Shown piece after piece: positions 1 to 8,995 of a stretch of DNA of 64,000 nucleotides. This stretch comes from Natrinema zhouii (GTDB taxonomy: Archaea > Halobacteriota > Halobacteria > Halobacteriales > Natrialbaceae). The translations under genes and the position numbers were made by a program. The stretch lies in contig NZ_CP059154.1 of the NCBI RefSeq assembly GCF_013456555.2, positions 3,224,001 to 3,288,000 on the forward strand. The letters run 5' to 3'. Numbering within the stretch: the stretch's first letter is position 1; the number at the start of each line of letters is the position of its first letter. Below the pieces are notes generated by a model, which made no database searches, was not told where the DNA came from, and saw only the letters and a program-made list of their open reading frames with translations.

Positions 1-42
1 GAGAATAAATCCCTAACAGGGGACGTGACGCCGGATTAAATA

Positions 43-285
43 ATGAGTGACGGCCCTGGACGACGTCCGGAATTTACAGATGAGGAAATCCTGGTAGTGT
101 TTCGATCTTCTTCGGATCCAGTCCTTACCACAAGTGAAGTCGCCTCTCAATTTGACATCACCCACAGAGGTGTGCGAGACCGTTTAGAAAAGTTGGAGGA
201 GGAAGGGCAGCTTGAATCGAAGAAAGTCGGTGCGCGAGGGAAGGTTTGGTGGGACCCTGAGCATACCACAGTATCAGAATCATAG
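43..285 (+). CDS. Small winged-helix (MarR/ArsR-like) DNA-binding protein
   Basis: 80 aa. Residues about 12-70 form a winged helix-turn-helix: a helix, then a TSEVASQFDIT recognition unit, RDRLEKLEEEG as the following helix and a basic KKVGARGKVWW wing. This is a common haloarchaeal layout for a single-domain transcription factor. It lies 140 bp upstream of the NucS-like nuclease on the same strand, so it may regulate that gene or the restriction block, but that is inference. GC content is lower than in the core region to the right. The start ATG follows an AT-rich stretch. Its target is unknown. Confidence 0.75.
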   Translation: MSDGPGRRPEFTDEEILVVFRSSSDPVLTTSEVASQFDITHRGVRDRLEKLEEEGQLESKKVGARGKVWWDPEHTTVSES

Positions 286-426
286 CCTCGGAATTGATCC
301 CCGACCAGGACTTGTCCTGTCGCGCCGTTTCTTGAAACGAATGGTGAAAACGGTCCGAACATTCGCTTTGAGGTTTGTGAACTAGTTTTTACCGGAATTT
401 ATGATGAGGGCAGATTAACACGGTGT

Positions 427-1527
427 ATGCCGATTGACTTGGGTCTCTGGCGGATTGAGAGCGACGACACGTTTCACCGGGTTTCGTCTACGAATTTGGA
501 TAGTGAAGAGCGATTAGAGGAATTCCTCCTTCAGGACGCCAACGTTCTCGGTCAACCTCTCCTCGTTATTGACCGACAGATCATCACTCCCAGTGGGAAG
601 CGGTTAGACATTCTTGCGATTGATGAGGAAGGTGACCTGCACATAGTCGAGTTAAAACGAGATCGGTCCCCTCGGGACGTCACCGCGCAGATTATCGACT
701 ATGCATCTTGGGTTCGAAACCTTGAGTATCAGGATGTAAAGGAGCTGTACGAGGCATCCGACGAACACGATGAAACTTTTGAGGCGGGATTCGACTCTGT
801 GTTCTATCCCGCACAGGATGACTCACCTGCAGGGCCCGAGGAAGTCAACAGCCAGCATAGGCTCACGATCGTGTCCTCGGAGTTAGATGGTTCCACAGAG
901 CGGATTATCGAGTATCTCTCTGATGAGTTTGACGTTCCAATAAACGCAATCCGATTCAATTACTACAAGGAGGATGGTCGGGAATACATCGCCCGCACTT
1001 GGCTTAAGGATCCCTATGAAATCGAAGAAAGTGAAGAAGAGGACGTCCGGGAGCCCTGGAACGGCTACGACTTCTATGCGAATTTCGGAGAGAATGAATA
1101 CCGTAAGTGGGTTGATGGCCAGAAATACGGATTTATTACTGGTGGACACGGTGAGTGGTATCACAGAACCATGGGGAAAGCGACGGAGGGCAAACGAATT
1201 TTTGTCAATAGTCCTGGAGAGGGATACATCGGTGTTGGGATAGTTACCCAAGAGAAGACGCCGGCTCCCGAGTTTATGGTCAATGTCGAAGGTGAAGAAG
1301 AAGAGATACCAATTACGGAAGCTCCGCTGGAAGGTGATCTAAGCCGGGATGCTGAAGATCCAGACCTTCGGGAGTATCTCATTGGTGTCGATTGGATAGA
1401 GACTCGGGAAATAAGAAACGCGTTCTGGGAGAAGGGGCTCTACGCAAACCAAAATACAGTTACTCGTCTGCGAGACCAACAAACACTTGATCGTCTCTAC
1501 GAGGTATTTGACGTTTCACCTCCGTAA
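427..1527 (+). CDS. PD-(D/E)XK nuclease-domain protein, NucS-like (DUF91 type)
   Basis: 366 aa. Residues about 30-100 carry a restriction-endonuclease-like core: a GKRLDILAID strand with the acidic metal ligand, then HIVELKRDRS with the E-x-K pair, then a Gln-containing helix (AQIIDYASW). This resembles the C-terminal catalytic domain of the mismatch/ssDNA endonuclease NucS. The N-terminal NucS DNA-binding domain is absent. The last ~110 residues (GEGYIGVGIV ... WIET ... GLYANQNTV) form a second module that I recognise from other DUF91-type proteins but cannot assign. The gene converges on hsdR with a 38 bp gap, so it is probably a defence-island nuclease. It could also be an orphan DNA-repair enzyme. 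Confidence 0.75.
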   Translation: MPIDLGLWRIESDDTFHRVSSTNLDSEERLEEFLLQDANVLGQPLLVIDRQIITPSGKRLDILAIDEEGDLHIVELKRDRSPRDVTAQIIDYASWVRNLEYQDVKELYEASDEHDETFEAGFDSVFYPAQDDSPAGPEEVNSQHRLTIVSSELDGSTERIIEYLSDEFDVPINAIRFNYYKEDGREYIARTWLKDPYEIEESEEEDVREPWNGYDFYANFGENEYRKWVDGQKYGFITGGHGEWYHRTMGKATEGKRIFVNSPGEGYIGVGIVTQEKTPAPEFMVNVEGEEEEIPITEAPLEGDLSRDAEDPDLREYLIGVDWIETREIRNAFWEKGLYANQNTVTRLRDQQTLDRLYEVFDVSPP

Positions 1528-1565
1528 CTCTCGGTTCATACTGAAGGCGTGCAGAAATTCATAAA

Positions 1566-4532
1566 TCAGCTTTCAGCTGTCTGACTTTCCTGGTAGACTT
1601 GGCGTCGAAGATGCTTAGTGATCACTTCCTGTACTTCTTCGTTGTCCATAAACTTGGCAAAGAGCTCCTGGTTCTGATCCATACGGTCAATGAACATCTC
1701 TGTCAGGGCGTCGTCAAACTCAAGTGCGAAGTTTTCCCGGCTGTTCACTTGGGCGGATCGTCGGAGGTAGTCATCGTCCAGAGCATCTTCCTTAAGCTGA
1801 TCAAGGAAGAGTTGGTCGGCCTCGGTGAAGTCCGTTCCCAGTGCTTCGTTGATTTTTTCGACGATGGTGGAGAGTTCGACTTCCTCATCGTCTTGGCTAC
1901 CTGTTCCAGTTTCGGTCGGTACAGATACACCATCGCCACCCGAACCGAGCTCGATGCTACCCTCATCAGATTTCTCTAACCGGTAGTACTGAAGCGCGAG
2001 TTCATCATTGAACTCCACCCGGGATTCCTGAGAATCCCGTGGGAGTTCCTTATACAGAAATCGCCCGAAGGTGTAGAGCTTCTCTAAATCTGTGTCAGCA
2101 TAGTTGACGACTTGAGACTGGAATTTGTACAGTCGGAGGAACGAACGAAGTTTCGATCGGAATTCATCCTGTGCCTCCTCATTAGCGACCATAAAGCGGT
2201 CACGTGCTGGTTGGATATGGCTGCTCAACTTTGCGTGAGCCTGCTCAGTACCCTTGTTCTCTGGACTGAAGAACGCTTCCGCAAACTGATCGACTTCCTG
2301 TTGGGTATAGATCTGGAATGCGTTCAACTCCGACTCTAGTTGGTATATGTGCTGCGGGTCAGTAGCCTCGTCAATAGTCGTCTTTTCGTAGTAGGGTTGG
2401 AAGGCGTCGTAGATGTCTTCGCGGTCGTTTTCGAAGTCAAGGACAAAGGTATCCTCTTTACCAGGGTGTGTTCGATTCAGCCGTGATAGCGTCTGGACAG
2501 CCTGAATCCCAGAGATCTTCTTGTCCACGTACATCGTATGTAGAAGCGGCTGGTCGAACCCTGTCTGATACTTGTCGGCAACGACGAGCACTTGGTATTC
2601 TGGGGTGTCGAACTTACTTGGGAGTTCTGACTTCTTAATCCCTTCATTCATCCCCTTCTCGGTGTACTCAAACCCATCATCCTCTACAGTGCCACTGAAC
2701 GCGACAAGGGCATTCAGATCGTATCCGTTCTTCTCAATGTAGTCGTCAATGGTCTTCTTGTATCGAACTGCATGGACGCGTGACGACGTCACAATCATAG
2801 CTTTTGCCTTTCCGCCGATCTTGTGCTGAGTGTGCTCGCGGAAGTGCTCAACGATGATTTCGACCTTCTGTGAGATGTTATGAGGGTGTAGCTTCAGAAA
2901 CTTCGAGACCGCTTTGACTGCCTTCTTCTGCGGGACTTGTGGGTCCTCTTCAATTACCTTCGCAACGTTGTAGAACGTCTCGTAGGTCGTGTAGTTCTGC
3001 AGGACATCCAGGATGAACCCCTCTTCGATGGCCTGACGCATAGAGTAAAGATGGAACGGTTCGGGGCTCTCCCCATCCTCAGGAACAGTTCCGAAGGCCT
3101 CCAGCGTCTTCCCTTTCGGCGTCGCCGTAAACGCGAAGAAACTCAGGTTCTCTTGATTCCCCCGAGTCTCAGCACTTTTCACGATGAGATCCTCGGCATC
3201 GTCGTCTTCGTCGATGTCGATACCAGAGAGGATCTGCTTCATCTCATGAGCCATCTCACCAGACTGGCTACTGTGCGCTTCGTCCACGACGACGGCGTAA
3301 TCCCGTTCAGGGAGTCGCTTTGCGTGCTCGATAACGTGCGGGAAGGTCTGGAGCGTAGTGATGATAACCGGCTTCCCCGCTTCGATGGCCTCAGCGAGCT
3401 CCTGGGACTTCGAGCCCTGTTCACCCTTGATCGCGTGGACGACACCGGTCTTGTGGTCCAGTTCGTAGATCGTGTTCCGTAACTGCTCGTCAAGCACCGT
3501 ACGGTCGGTGACAACAACAACACCGTCGAAGACTGCTTCATCAGCGTCGTTATGGAGCGAAACGAGCCGGTGGACGAGCCACGCGATGGACTTGCTCTTG
3601 CCGCTGCCGGTCGAATGCTGTATTAGGTAGTCTTCGCCAGCGCCCTCTTTCTGTGTCGATTCCACCAACTTCCGAACGCACTCTAACTGATGGTACCGTG
3701 GGAAGATGATGGTCTCATCCTCCCTCACTTTCACATCGTCTTTCTGGATTTCCTCAGTGTCGATATGGATGAATCGCTGGAGGATCTCCATCCAGCTGTC
3801 CTTCTCCCACACCTCTTCCCAGAGGTAAGCAGTCCGGTGGCTGTTCTCCCGTGGAGGATTCCCGGCACCACCGTCGTGGCCCTTGTTGAATGGCAGAAAG
3901 TGAGTATCGTCGCCGTCCAATTCGGTCGTGTACTCAACTTCGTCTTGGTCAACGGCGAAGTGGACCAGCGCACCCCGCTTGAACTTCAGGGCGGGTTCGC
4001 CGGGATCGCGGTCAGACTTGTATTGGGCCTTCGCGTCGATGATACTCTGGTCAGTGAACTTGTTCTTCAGCTCTGCTGCAGCTACCGGGATACCGTTAAC
4101 GCTCAGCGCAAGGTCGATACTCTTCTTTGGATCAGTTGTCGAATAGTAGAACTGCTGAGTGACACCCAGCCGGTTTGCGTTGTATCGCTCCTGGACCTCG
4201 GGGTTCAGTCCGGTGTTCGGCTTGAATGCCGCAAGGTCAATTCTCGTTCCAGTTGTCCGAAGGCCGTGACGGAGCAGTTCCAGCGTCCCACGCCCTTCCA
4301 TCGCACTTGTGAGATCCTGTAGAAAGCGCTTCCGCGCGTTGCCTTTGTACGCGGTTTCTAGCTTTTCCCACTTCTCCGGCTGTGTTTCTTTTACGAAAGA
4401 TACGACGACGTCGGGGAAGATCCCTTGTTCCCGATCGAACTCCTCGGATGGCAAGTACTCATAGCCACCGTATTCTACAAGGTGGGACGCAATGAAGTCC
4501 TCAAAGTTCTCTTCGTCGTGAATTTTACTCAT
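1566..4532 (-). CDS. hsdR: Type I restriction enzyme, R (motor/nuclease) subunit
   Basis: 988 aa, usual HsdR length. The N-terminal nuclease domain shows GTRIDLAAF and the AAELKNKF E-x-K signature (about residues 95-180). The SF2 translocase follows: Walker A HSTGSGKSKS (~305), DEAH box VVVDEAHSSQ (~416), motif III FTATPKG, and motifs V/VI TGFDQPLLHT and QTLSRLNRTHPG (~655-690). A helical C-terminus contacts the methylase. HsdR translocates DNA and cleaves unmodified DNA at a distance. The start codon overlaps the hsdS stop by 4 bp (ATGA), indicating translational coupling. It is intact, with no frameshift. Confidence 0.96.
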   Translation of the reverse strand: MSKIHDEENFEDFIASHLVEYGGYEYLPSEEFDREQGIFPDVVVSFVKETQPEKWEKLETAYKGNARKRFLQDLTSAMEGRGTLELLRHGLRTTGTRIDLAAFKPNTGLNPEVQERYNANRLGVTQQFYYSTTDPKKSIDLALSVNGIPVAAAELKNKFTDQSIIDAKAQYKSDRDPGEPALKFKRGALVHFAVDQDEVEYTTELDGDDTHFLPFNKGHDGGAGNPPRENSHRTAYLWEEVWEKDSWMEILQRFIHIDTEEIQKDDVKVREDETIIFPRYHQLECVRKLVESTQKEGAGEDYLIQHSTGSGKSKSIAWLVHRLVSLHNDADEAVFDGVVVVTDRTVLDEQLRNTIYELDHKTGVVHAIKGEQGSKSQELAEAIEAGKPVIITTLQTFPHVIEHAKRLPERDYAVVVDEAHSSQSGEMAHEMKQILSGIDIDEDDDAEDLIVKSAETRGNQENLSFFAFTATPKGKTLEAFGTVPEDGESPEPFHLYSMRQAIEEGFILDVLQNYTTYETFYNVAKVIEEDPQVPQKKAVKAVSKFLKLHPHNISQKVEIIVEHFREHTQHKIGGKAKAMIVTSSRVHAVRYKKTIDDYIEKNGYDLNALVAFSGTVEDDGFEYTEKGMNEGIKKSELPSKFDTPEYQVLVVADKYQTGFDQPLLHTMYVDKKISGIQAVQTLSRLNRTHPGKEDTFVLDFENDREDIYDAFQPYYEKTTIDEATDPQHIYQLESELNAFQIYTQQEVDQFAEAFFSPENKGTEQAHAKLSSHIQPARDRFMVANEEAQDEFRSKLRSFLRLYKFQSQVVNYADTDLEKLYTFGRFLYKELPRDSQESRVEFNDELALQYYRLEKSDEGSIELGSGGDGVSVPTETGTGSQDDEEVELSTIVEKINEALGTDFTEADQLFLDQLKEDALDDDYLRRSAQVNSRENFALEFDDALTEMFIDRMDQNQELFAKFMDNEEVQEVITKHLRRQVYQESQTAES

Positions 4533-5890
4533 GGTGTCGGTTCTTGACTGATATCTTGAGCCTCGGTAACATCAATCTGGCCCGTAATTGCCGCCTTGAT
4601 TAGAGATTGGCGTAATTCCTTAACTCTCTCTATACTGGTGGAGACTCGGTCGATTGTCTCTTCAATTGTCTGGTCAATACGTGAAAGATACTCTGCTATC
4701 TCGACTTGCTCACTTGCTGGTGGAACCGGAAGAACACCGCGTCGTAGATCGAATAGGTTAATTCCTTCAACAGTTGCTCCCCGTTGATTAACTTCCATTT
4801 GCTGGAAGAACGGTTCTGATTGAAGCGCATATAGTAACCAATCAGCATTCACGTCTTCTTGGGGAGAGATTCGGGCTGTGTCCTGTGTCAAATTCGCGCC
4901 TTCCAGTTCAGGTGGAACTTTGACAACTCTGCCCATACTCCCCCGGATTTCATATACTAAATCACCAACATCCAAACAGGATCGCTCATACTTACTTGCT
5001 ATCTCTTCAGTTGTTTTTGAGAGAATTTCAGGATTCAACTTCTCAGGTTCACACTGTCCTCCTTTGATGTATGGGACACCATCTTCCTGGTCTGGTCCTG
5101 GTTGAACAATTCCATACACGATAGGAACATTCCGCTTTCGTAGACGCTTCAGCCGTGTGAGTTCCCACGTTTCTGGAACTTTGTCATACCAGTCAGAGTC
5201 GGTGCTGACTTGTTTCTTGCTCTTATCAATTCCCTTTGTTATCGCAGAAGTGATTTCTGACTGTCGTCGTTCCTCAAGCCTTTTGACCTGTGACTGCTTT
5301 TTCTGAAGGAGATCATCAATTCCAGAACATTTGTCTATCAGGAAATCCGCAATCTGTTTCTGCTCATCCACGGGAGGAAGTGGCATTTCCAGAGATCGAA
5401 TATCGGGCATGTAGATAGTCATATGAGTCGATCCCTGCATCAACCGAGAGAACTCTTGGTCCATTGCTCGGAATACATATAATAGATACTCTGGAACAAC
5501 ATCATCACCGCAAACCCAGTTAGCAAAATCTTGTGACGTTGCCATATCATCCCCCATAATACCTGCAAAGCCAACAGAAGCAGTCCGAGAAAGGAAGACA
5601 GTCCCTTCTGGAAGCAGTCTTGCACCGGAATTTTCCAAACCTAATTGGCTGATTTCTTCCTCTGTCTCATTCAGATATACTTTTTCTTTTTCTCGGAATT
5701 TCTTAATGTCAGATGTTGTTACCCAGGGGATGTCACAATTCTCCCAGTATTCATCTACCGATTTACTGGGTGTATGACCGGACTCCAATCTTGCAACGAA
5801 TCGAATTTTTACTGCATCCCACTCCGTTGGAATTTCACCGATCCAATCGACGCCTGAGTCAACTGTGTCTCGATTAGAGGTGGTAAACAT
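4529..5890 (-). CDS. hsdS: Type I restriction-modification specificity subunit S
   Basis: 453 aa with the classic duplicated layout: target-recognition domain 1 (about 20-165), a central conserved helix (DEQKQIADFLIDKC ... RLEERRQSEITSAITKGID), target-recognition domain 2 (about 225-390) and a distal conserved helix (SEQVEIAEYLSRID ... LRQSLIKAAITGQI). The two TRDs read the two halves of a bipartite DNA site; the site cannot be deduced from sequence. GC is distinctly lower than in the flanking subunits, which is usual for exchangeable TRDs. The gene follows hsdM with no gap and overlaps hsdR. Confidence 0.96.
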   Translation of the reverse strand: MFTTSNRDTVDSGVDWIGEIPTEWDAVKIRFVARLESGHTPSKSVDEYWENCDIPWVTTSDIKKFREKEKVYLNETEEEISQLGLENSGARLLPEGTVFLSRTASVGFAGIMGDDMATSQDFANWVCGDDVVPEYLLYVFRAMDQEFSRLMQGSTHMTIYMPDIRSLEMPLPPVDEQKQIADFLIDKCSGIDDLLQKKQSQVKRLEERRQSEITSAITKGIDKSKKQVSTDSDWYDKVPETWELTRLKRLRKRNVPIVYGIVQPGPDQEDGVPYIKGGQCEPEKLNPEILSKTTEEIASKYERSCLDVGDLVYEIRGSMGRVVKVPPELEGANLTQDTARISPQEDVNADWLLYALQSEPFFQQMEVNQRGATVEGINLFDLRRGVLPVPPASEQVEIAEYLSRIDQTIEETIDRVSTSIERVKELRQSLIKAAITGQIDVTEAQDISQEPTP

Positions 5891-7879
5891 CTACATCAAC
5901 TCCTGAAGAGATTCGCTGATTTCACTCTCTAACTGGTGGAGTTCTTCACTAATCGTATCAATGGATCGCGGGGGTTCATATTGGTAGAAATACCGATCAA
6001 AGTTAATTTCGTAACCGACGACACCCAATTCACCGTCCTTGTCGTCGTGATACTTACTACTTTCATTAATCCAAGCATTTTCCAGATACGGCTCCACTTC
6101 TTCCTCAAAGTAATCTTGTGGATCAGTACCTAGTGGAACGCGCTCACGTTCGCGGAGGTCACTGTCGTATTCCGGGTTTCCTTTTCCATCTCGGCAGATC
6201 TCCGCATCAGGATCACGTTCGCCCATAACCCGCTCAATAGCGTTGTAGACGCTGTTCCGAACGTCGATACCAGCCATATTTAACTGGAGTTCAACGTCAT
6301 TGATGAATGACTCACGGTCCATCCAGATTTCGTCCTCATCCATCTTGGAAAGCGCATCCTTGATTCGCTCCTGTACCTCCTCATCACGGTTGGTGAACGC
6401 CCGTTCATCGTCCAGAGCAGCGATACGTTCCTCTGTCACTTGGAAACGCTGTCGAAGAGGCTGATCGATAACGATGCGTCGGTAACCAAACTCTTCGTTG
6501 TCCACGACTTTGGATCGGCCGTTAGCTTCTAAATCACCAAATATCCGCGTTATTTCGTCAATATGATCTTGCGTGAGTTCGTGGCGTTTCTCACCCAAGC
6601 TCTCGTCCATCTCCGTATACAGATCGCCAGCGTCAATGAGCTGCACCTTGCCTTGTCGGTGCTCCGGCTTATCATTTGAGAGAACCCAGATGTACGTTCG
6701 TATACCCGTATTGTAGAAGAGGTTCTCCGGCAATCCGACAATCCCTTCCAGCCAATCGTTTTCGAGGATCCACCGGCGAATCGCAGATTCACCGCTATTC
6801 GGACCGCCATTGAAGAGTGGTGACCCATTGAAGACGATCGCAATCCGAGAGCCTCCCTCCTCCGGTGACTTCATCTTGCTGATCATATGCTGGAGAAAGA
6901 GGAACGCTCCGTCGTTAACACGCGGAGTGCCCGCTCCGAAGCGGCCAGCGAACCCTTTCTCCTCGTGTTCCTGTTCGATCTGGTCCTTGACCTTCTTCCA
7001 GGAAACACCGAACGGGGGATTCGACAGCATATAGTCGAATTCCCGATCAGGAAACCCGTCGTTGGTGAAGGAGTTGCCGTAGGCGATGTTCTCCGGTTCC
7101 TGACCCTTAATCAGCATATCTGAGTTACAGACGGCGTAACTCTCCGGGTTGAGCTCCTGCCCAAAGACCTTAAGATTGGATTTTTTGTTGAAATCTCGAA
7201 CGTGATCCTCCGCAACGCTGAGCATTCCACCAGTGCCTGCTGCGGGGTCGTATACCGTTCGGACGGCACCCTCTTCGGTCAGCACCTCGTCATCCTCATC
7301 GAAGATGAGGTTCACCATCAGCTCGATAACTTCACGGGGGGTGAAGTGTTCCCCCGCAGTCTCGTTGCTGAGTTCGTTGAACTTCCTGATTAGCTCTTCG
7401 TAGATGTACCCCATCTCCTCGTTGGGAACCTCGTCTGGATGTAGGGGAAGCTCTTTGAACTCCTCTATAACCTGGAACAGGAGGTCTGCTTCATCAAGTC
7501 GCTGGATCTGGTGGCCGAAATCGAACTTCTCGAAAATTTCCTTGGTCTCTTCGTCGTAGGCGTTGATGTAGTACTGGAGATTACTCGCAATCTGATCCGG
7601 GTCGTTACACAGCGACTCGAAGGTGTACTCGCTGGTGTTGTAGACCTTTTCACCGGACGCTTTCTTTAGCGCTGGTGCGACGTTTTCGATACCTTGGTCC
7701 TGAAGCTGTTCGTAGCGCTCCAGAACCTCTCCCTTGTTGCGCTGGGTCACGCAATCGAGCCGACGAAGGACCGTCAGCGGTAGGATGACTTTCTGATACT
7801 CGGACTGCTTGTAGTCCCCTCTGAGAAGGTCCGCAATAGACCAAATGAAATCTGCCTTCTCGTTAAAGTTCTCAACCAT
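5891..7879 (-). CDS. hsdM: Type I restriction-modification DNA adenine methyltransferase, M subunit
   Basis: 662 aa N6-adenine methylase. The N-terminal HsdM_N helical domain is about residues 1-150. SAM-binding motif I DPAAGTGGM is at 211-219 and catalytic motif IV NPPFG at 287-291. It is somewhat longer than classical HsdM (~520 aa), with an acidic C-terminal extension. It is the first gene of the hsdM-hsdS-hsdR operon on the minus strand; two M subunits with one S form the modification enzyme. The start ATG lies about 27 bp from a TATA-like box, suggesting a leaderless transcript. Confidence 0.96.
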   Translation of the reverse strand: MVENFNEKADFIWSIADLLRGDYKQSEYQKVILPLTVLRRLDCVTQRNKGEVLERYEQLQDQGIENVAPALKKASGEKVYNTSEYTFESLCNDPDQIASNLQYYINAYDEETKEIFEKFDFGHQIQRLDEADLLFQVIEEFKELPLHPDEVPNEEMGYIYEELIRKFNELSNETAGEHFTPREVIELMVNLIFDEDDEVLTEEGAVRTVYDPAAGTGGMLSVAEDHVRDFNKKSNLKVFGQELNPESYAVCNSDMLIKGQEPENIAYGNSFTNDGFPDREFDYMLSNPPFGVSWKKVKDQIEQEHEEKGFAGRFGAGTPRVNDGAFLFLQHMISKMKSPEEGGSRIAIVFNGSPLFNGGPNSGESAIRRWILENDWLEGIVGLPENLFYNTGIRTYIWVLSNDKPEHRQGKVQLIDAGDLYTEMDESLGEKRHELTQDHIDEITRIFGDLEANGRSKVVDNEEFGYRRIVIDQPLRQRFQVTEERIAALDDERAFTNRDEEVQERIKDALSKMDEDEIWMDRESFINDVELQLNMAGIDVRNSVYNAIERVMGERDPDAEICRDGKGNPEYDSDLRERERVPLGTDPQDYFEEEVEPYLENAWINESSKYHDDKDGELGVVGYEINFDRYFYQYEPPRSIDTISEELHQLESEISESLQELM

Positions 7880-7904
7880 CTACTCGTGAAGTGGTCATCG
7901 CAGA

Positions 7905-7912
7905 TTCTTAAG
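7905..7912 (-). promoter_or_regulatory. Putative TATA box of the hsdMSR operon
   Basis: The minus strand reads ACTTAAGAAT here, about 27-33 bp upstream of the hsdM ATG at 7879. That spacing fits a haloarchaeal promoter giving a leaderless mRNA. No BRE was assigned. The call rests on composition and spacing only. Confidence 0.4.
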
Positions 7913-7948
7913 TTGTGTGGAGACACCGTCGTACGGCAATCAGCTGAA

Positions 7949-8179
7949 TTACTGACCGGGAGCGGGGCGGACATCGCGCCAGCGAAGGTGAGCAGTGTCA
8001 CCCTCCTCTGTTTCCACCAAGAAGATATGAGAGTCCCGGGGATCCCCGGTCTCCTGACCAGCATCGTCTTCAATAACATCGACTACCGTCCCCTGTACTC
8101 CGTGTAGTCGGTCGTGGTCCGGGTCCGACTGGTCTGGGATGTCAACGCGCACGCGATCCCCCTCCTCAAATCGTCGCAT
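7949..8179 (-). CDS. Small haloarchaeal SH3/KOW-like protein
   Basis: 76 aa, very acidic. It begins MRRFEEGDRVRVDIPD and continues with GVQGTVVDVIEDDAG, a small beta-barrel pattern (GDxVRV ... GxxGxVV) like KOW/SH3 domains. Related small proteins are widespread in haloarchaea (I believe DUF8139, from memory). It lies upstream of hsdM on the same strand with a 69 bp gap. A nucleic-acid or protein-binding role is a guess from the fold. Confidence 0.7.
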   Translation of the reverse strand: MRRFEEGDRVRVDIPDQSDPDHDRLHGVQGTVVDVIEDDAGQETGDPRDSHIFLVETEEGDTAHLRWRDVRPAPGQ

Positions 8180-8348
8180 AGGTCAAAATGCGCACGGAGG
8201 TGCCTGATCGTTTCGGTTGTACGTCACATCCAATGGCCCAATGATTAACCCCCTTCCGCCCGGGTTTAGATGTACGCGAACCGCCGGACGGAACCGGCCT
8301 CGTTCGGAATCGTTCGACCATCGAACGAAATCAAATTCGGCAGCCAAA

Positions 8349-8365
8349 GTCGCTTTATAAGCGAC
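8349..8365. repeat. 17-bp palindrome containing a TATA-like core
   Basis: GTCGCTT-TAT-AAGCGAC is a perfect inverted repeat with TTTATAA at its centre. It lies between the tRNA-Arg and the small SH3-like gene. It could be a promoter element for the minus-strand gene starting at 8179 or part of the tRNA 3' flank. No binding factor is known. Confidence 0.4.
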
Positions 8366-8405
8366 CCGCTGCTGTCTGTCGGATTTCAATCGTTCGGAAA
8401 ACGAA

Positions 8406-8480
8406 TGGGCGCTGCAGGATTTGAACCCGCGACAGCTTGGTCCGAAGCCAAGAACTCTGTCCAGACTGAGCTAAGCGCCC
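8406..8480 (-). tRNA. tRNA-Arg (anticodon UCG)
   Basis: The minus strand folds as a complete cloverleaf. Acceptor GGGCGCU pairs with AGCGCCC, the D stem is GCUC/GAGU, anticodon stem CUUGG/CCAAG encloses loop CUUCGGA, the variable loop is CUGUC, and the T arm is GCGGG-UUCAAAU-CCUGC. The loop places anticodon UCG at 34-36, reading CGA (arginine). The discriminator is A. CCA is not encoded and there is no intron. The tRNA separates the low-GC restriction block (left) from the high-GC core (right), as at many archaeal island junctions. Confidence 0.93.
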
Positions 8481-8504
8481 GCATCGCTTCGTTCCCGATG
8501 TATC

Positions 8505-8513
8505 CGTATAAGT
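8505..8513 (-). promoter_or_regulatory. TATA box of tRNA-Arg
   Basis: The minus strand reads GACTTATACGG about 26-33 bp upstream of the tRNA 5' end at 8480. This is the expected spacing for a haloarchaeal tRNA promoter. Confidence 0.55.
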
Positions 8514-8629
8514 CACTCGATTTTCACTGCTTTCGACAGTGACAGACACGCTCACCCTTCGAGAATTTTCATCCACTGACAATCACCGTTGGGGGTCTTT
8601 GTTATGTGGTCCGAACGATTGTGTATCCC

Positions 8630-8812
8630 ATGACGGAATCCGAGACCCCCATCCCCGACGAGGCGCAGTCCGACGCAAAGCCGCTCGAGTTACTCTCCGA
8701 CACGGAGGCCGTCTGGACCGCCGTTCCCGTGGACGCAAGCGGCGACGAGCGGGTGAGCAAGTGGCTCGAAATCGAAGACGAGGTGCTCTGCGACCTCGAG
8801 AAGTGGCGCTGA
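8630..8812 (+). CDS. Short haloarchaeal protein of unknown function (DUF7511-like)
   Basis: 60 aa from the ATG in MTESETPIPD. An upstream in-frame start exists at 8606 but would add only a non-conserved tail. The body is acidic with LLSDTEAVWTAVPV and VSKWLEIEDEVLCDLEKWR, a pattern I associate with a haloarchaeal small-protein family (DUF7511, from memory). It has no membrane segment or metal motif. Function is unknown. Confidence 0.65.
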   Translation: MTESETPIPDEAQSDAKPLELLSDTEAVWTAVPVDASGDERVSKWLEIEDEVLCDLEKWR

Positions 8813-8995
8813 AACGCAGGCCGATGCGGAACGGAAGCGGCTTCCGCTAGCGGTCGACTTCCCTCCTTCTGTTCGCGAGTGATTCCAGTTCGGGTTCACT
8901 GTCGCCTGCTCGAAAACCGTTTCAGATAGCCGTATCGCACCGCCCCTCGGCGGCGGACCGCACCGTTTAACCAGCCCGCATGACCACTCCCGCGT

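Noticed and set aside
8406..8480. Attachment-site pair made by the tRNA-Arg 3' end
   Set aside because: No second copy of the tRNA 3' segment was seen in the first 8.4 kb by eye, and no integrase is present, so no att site is claimed.
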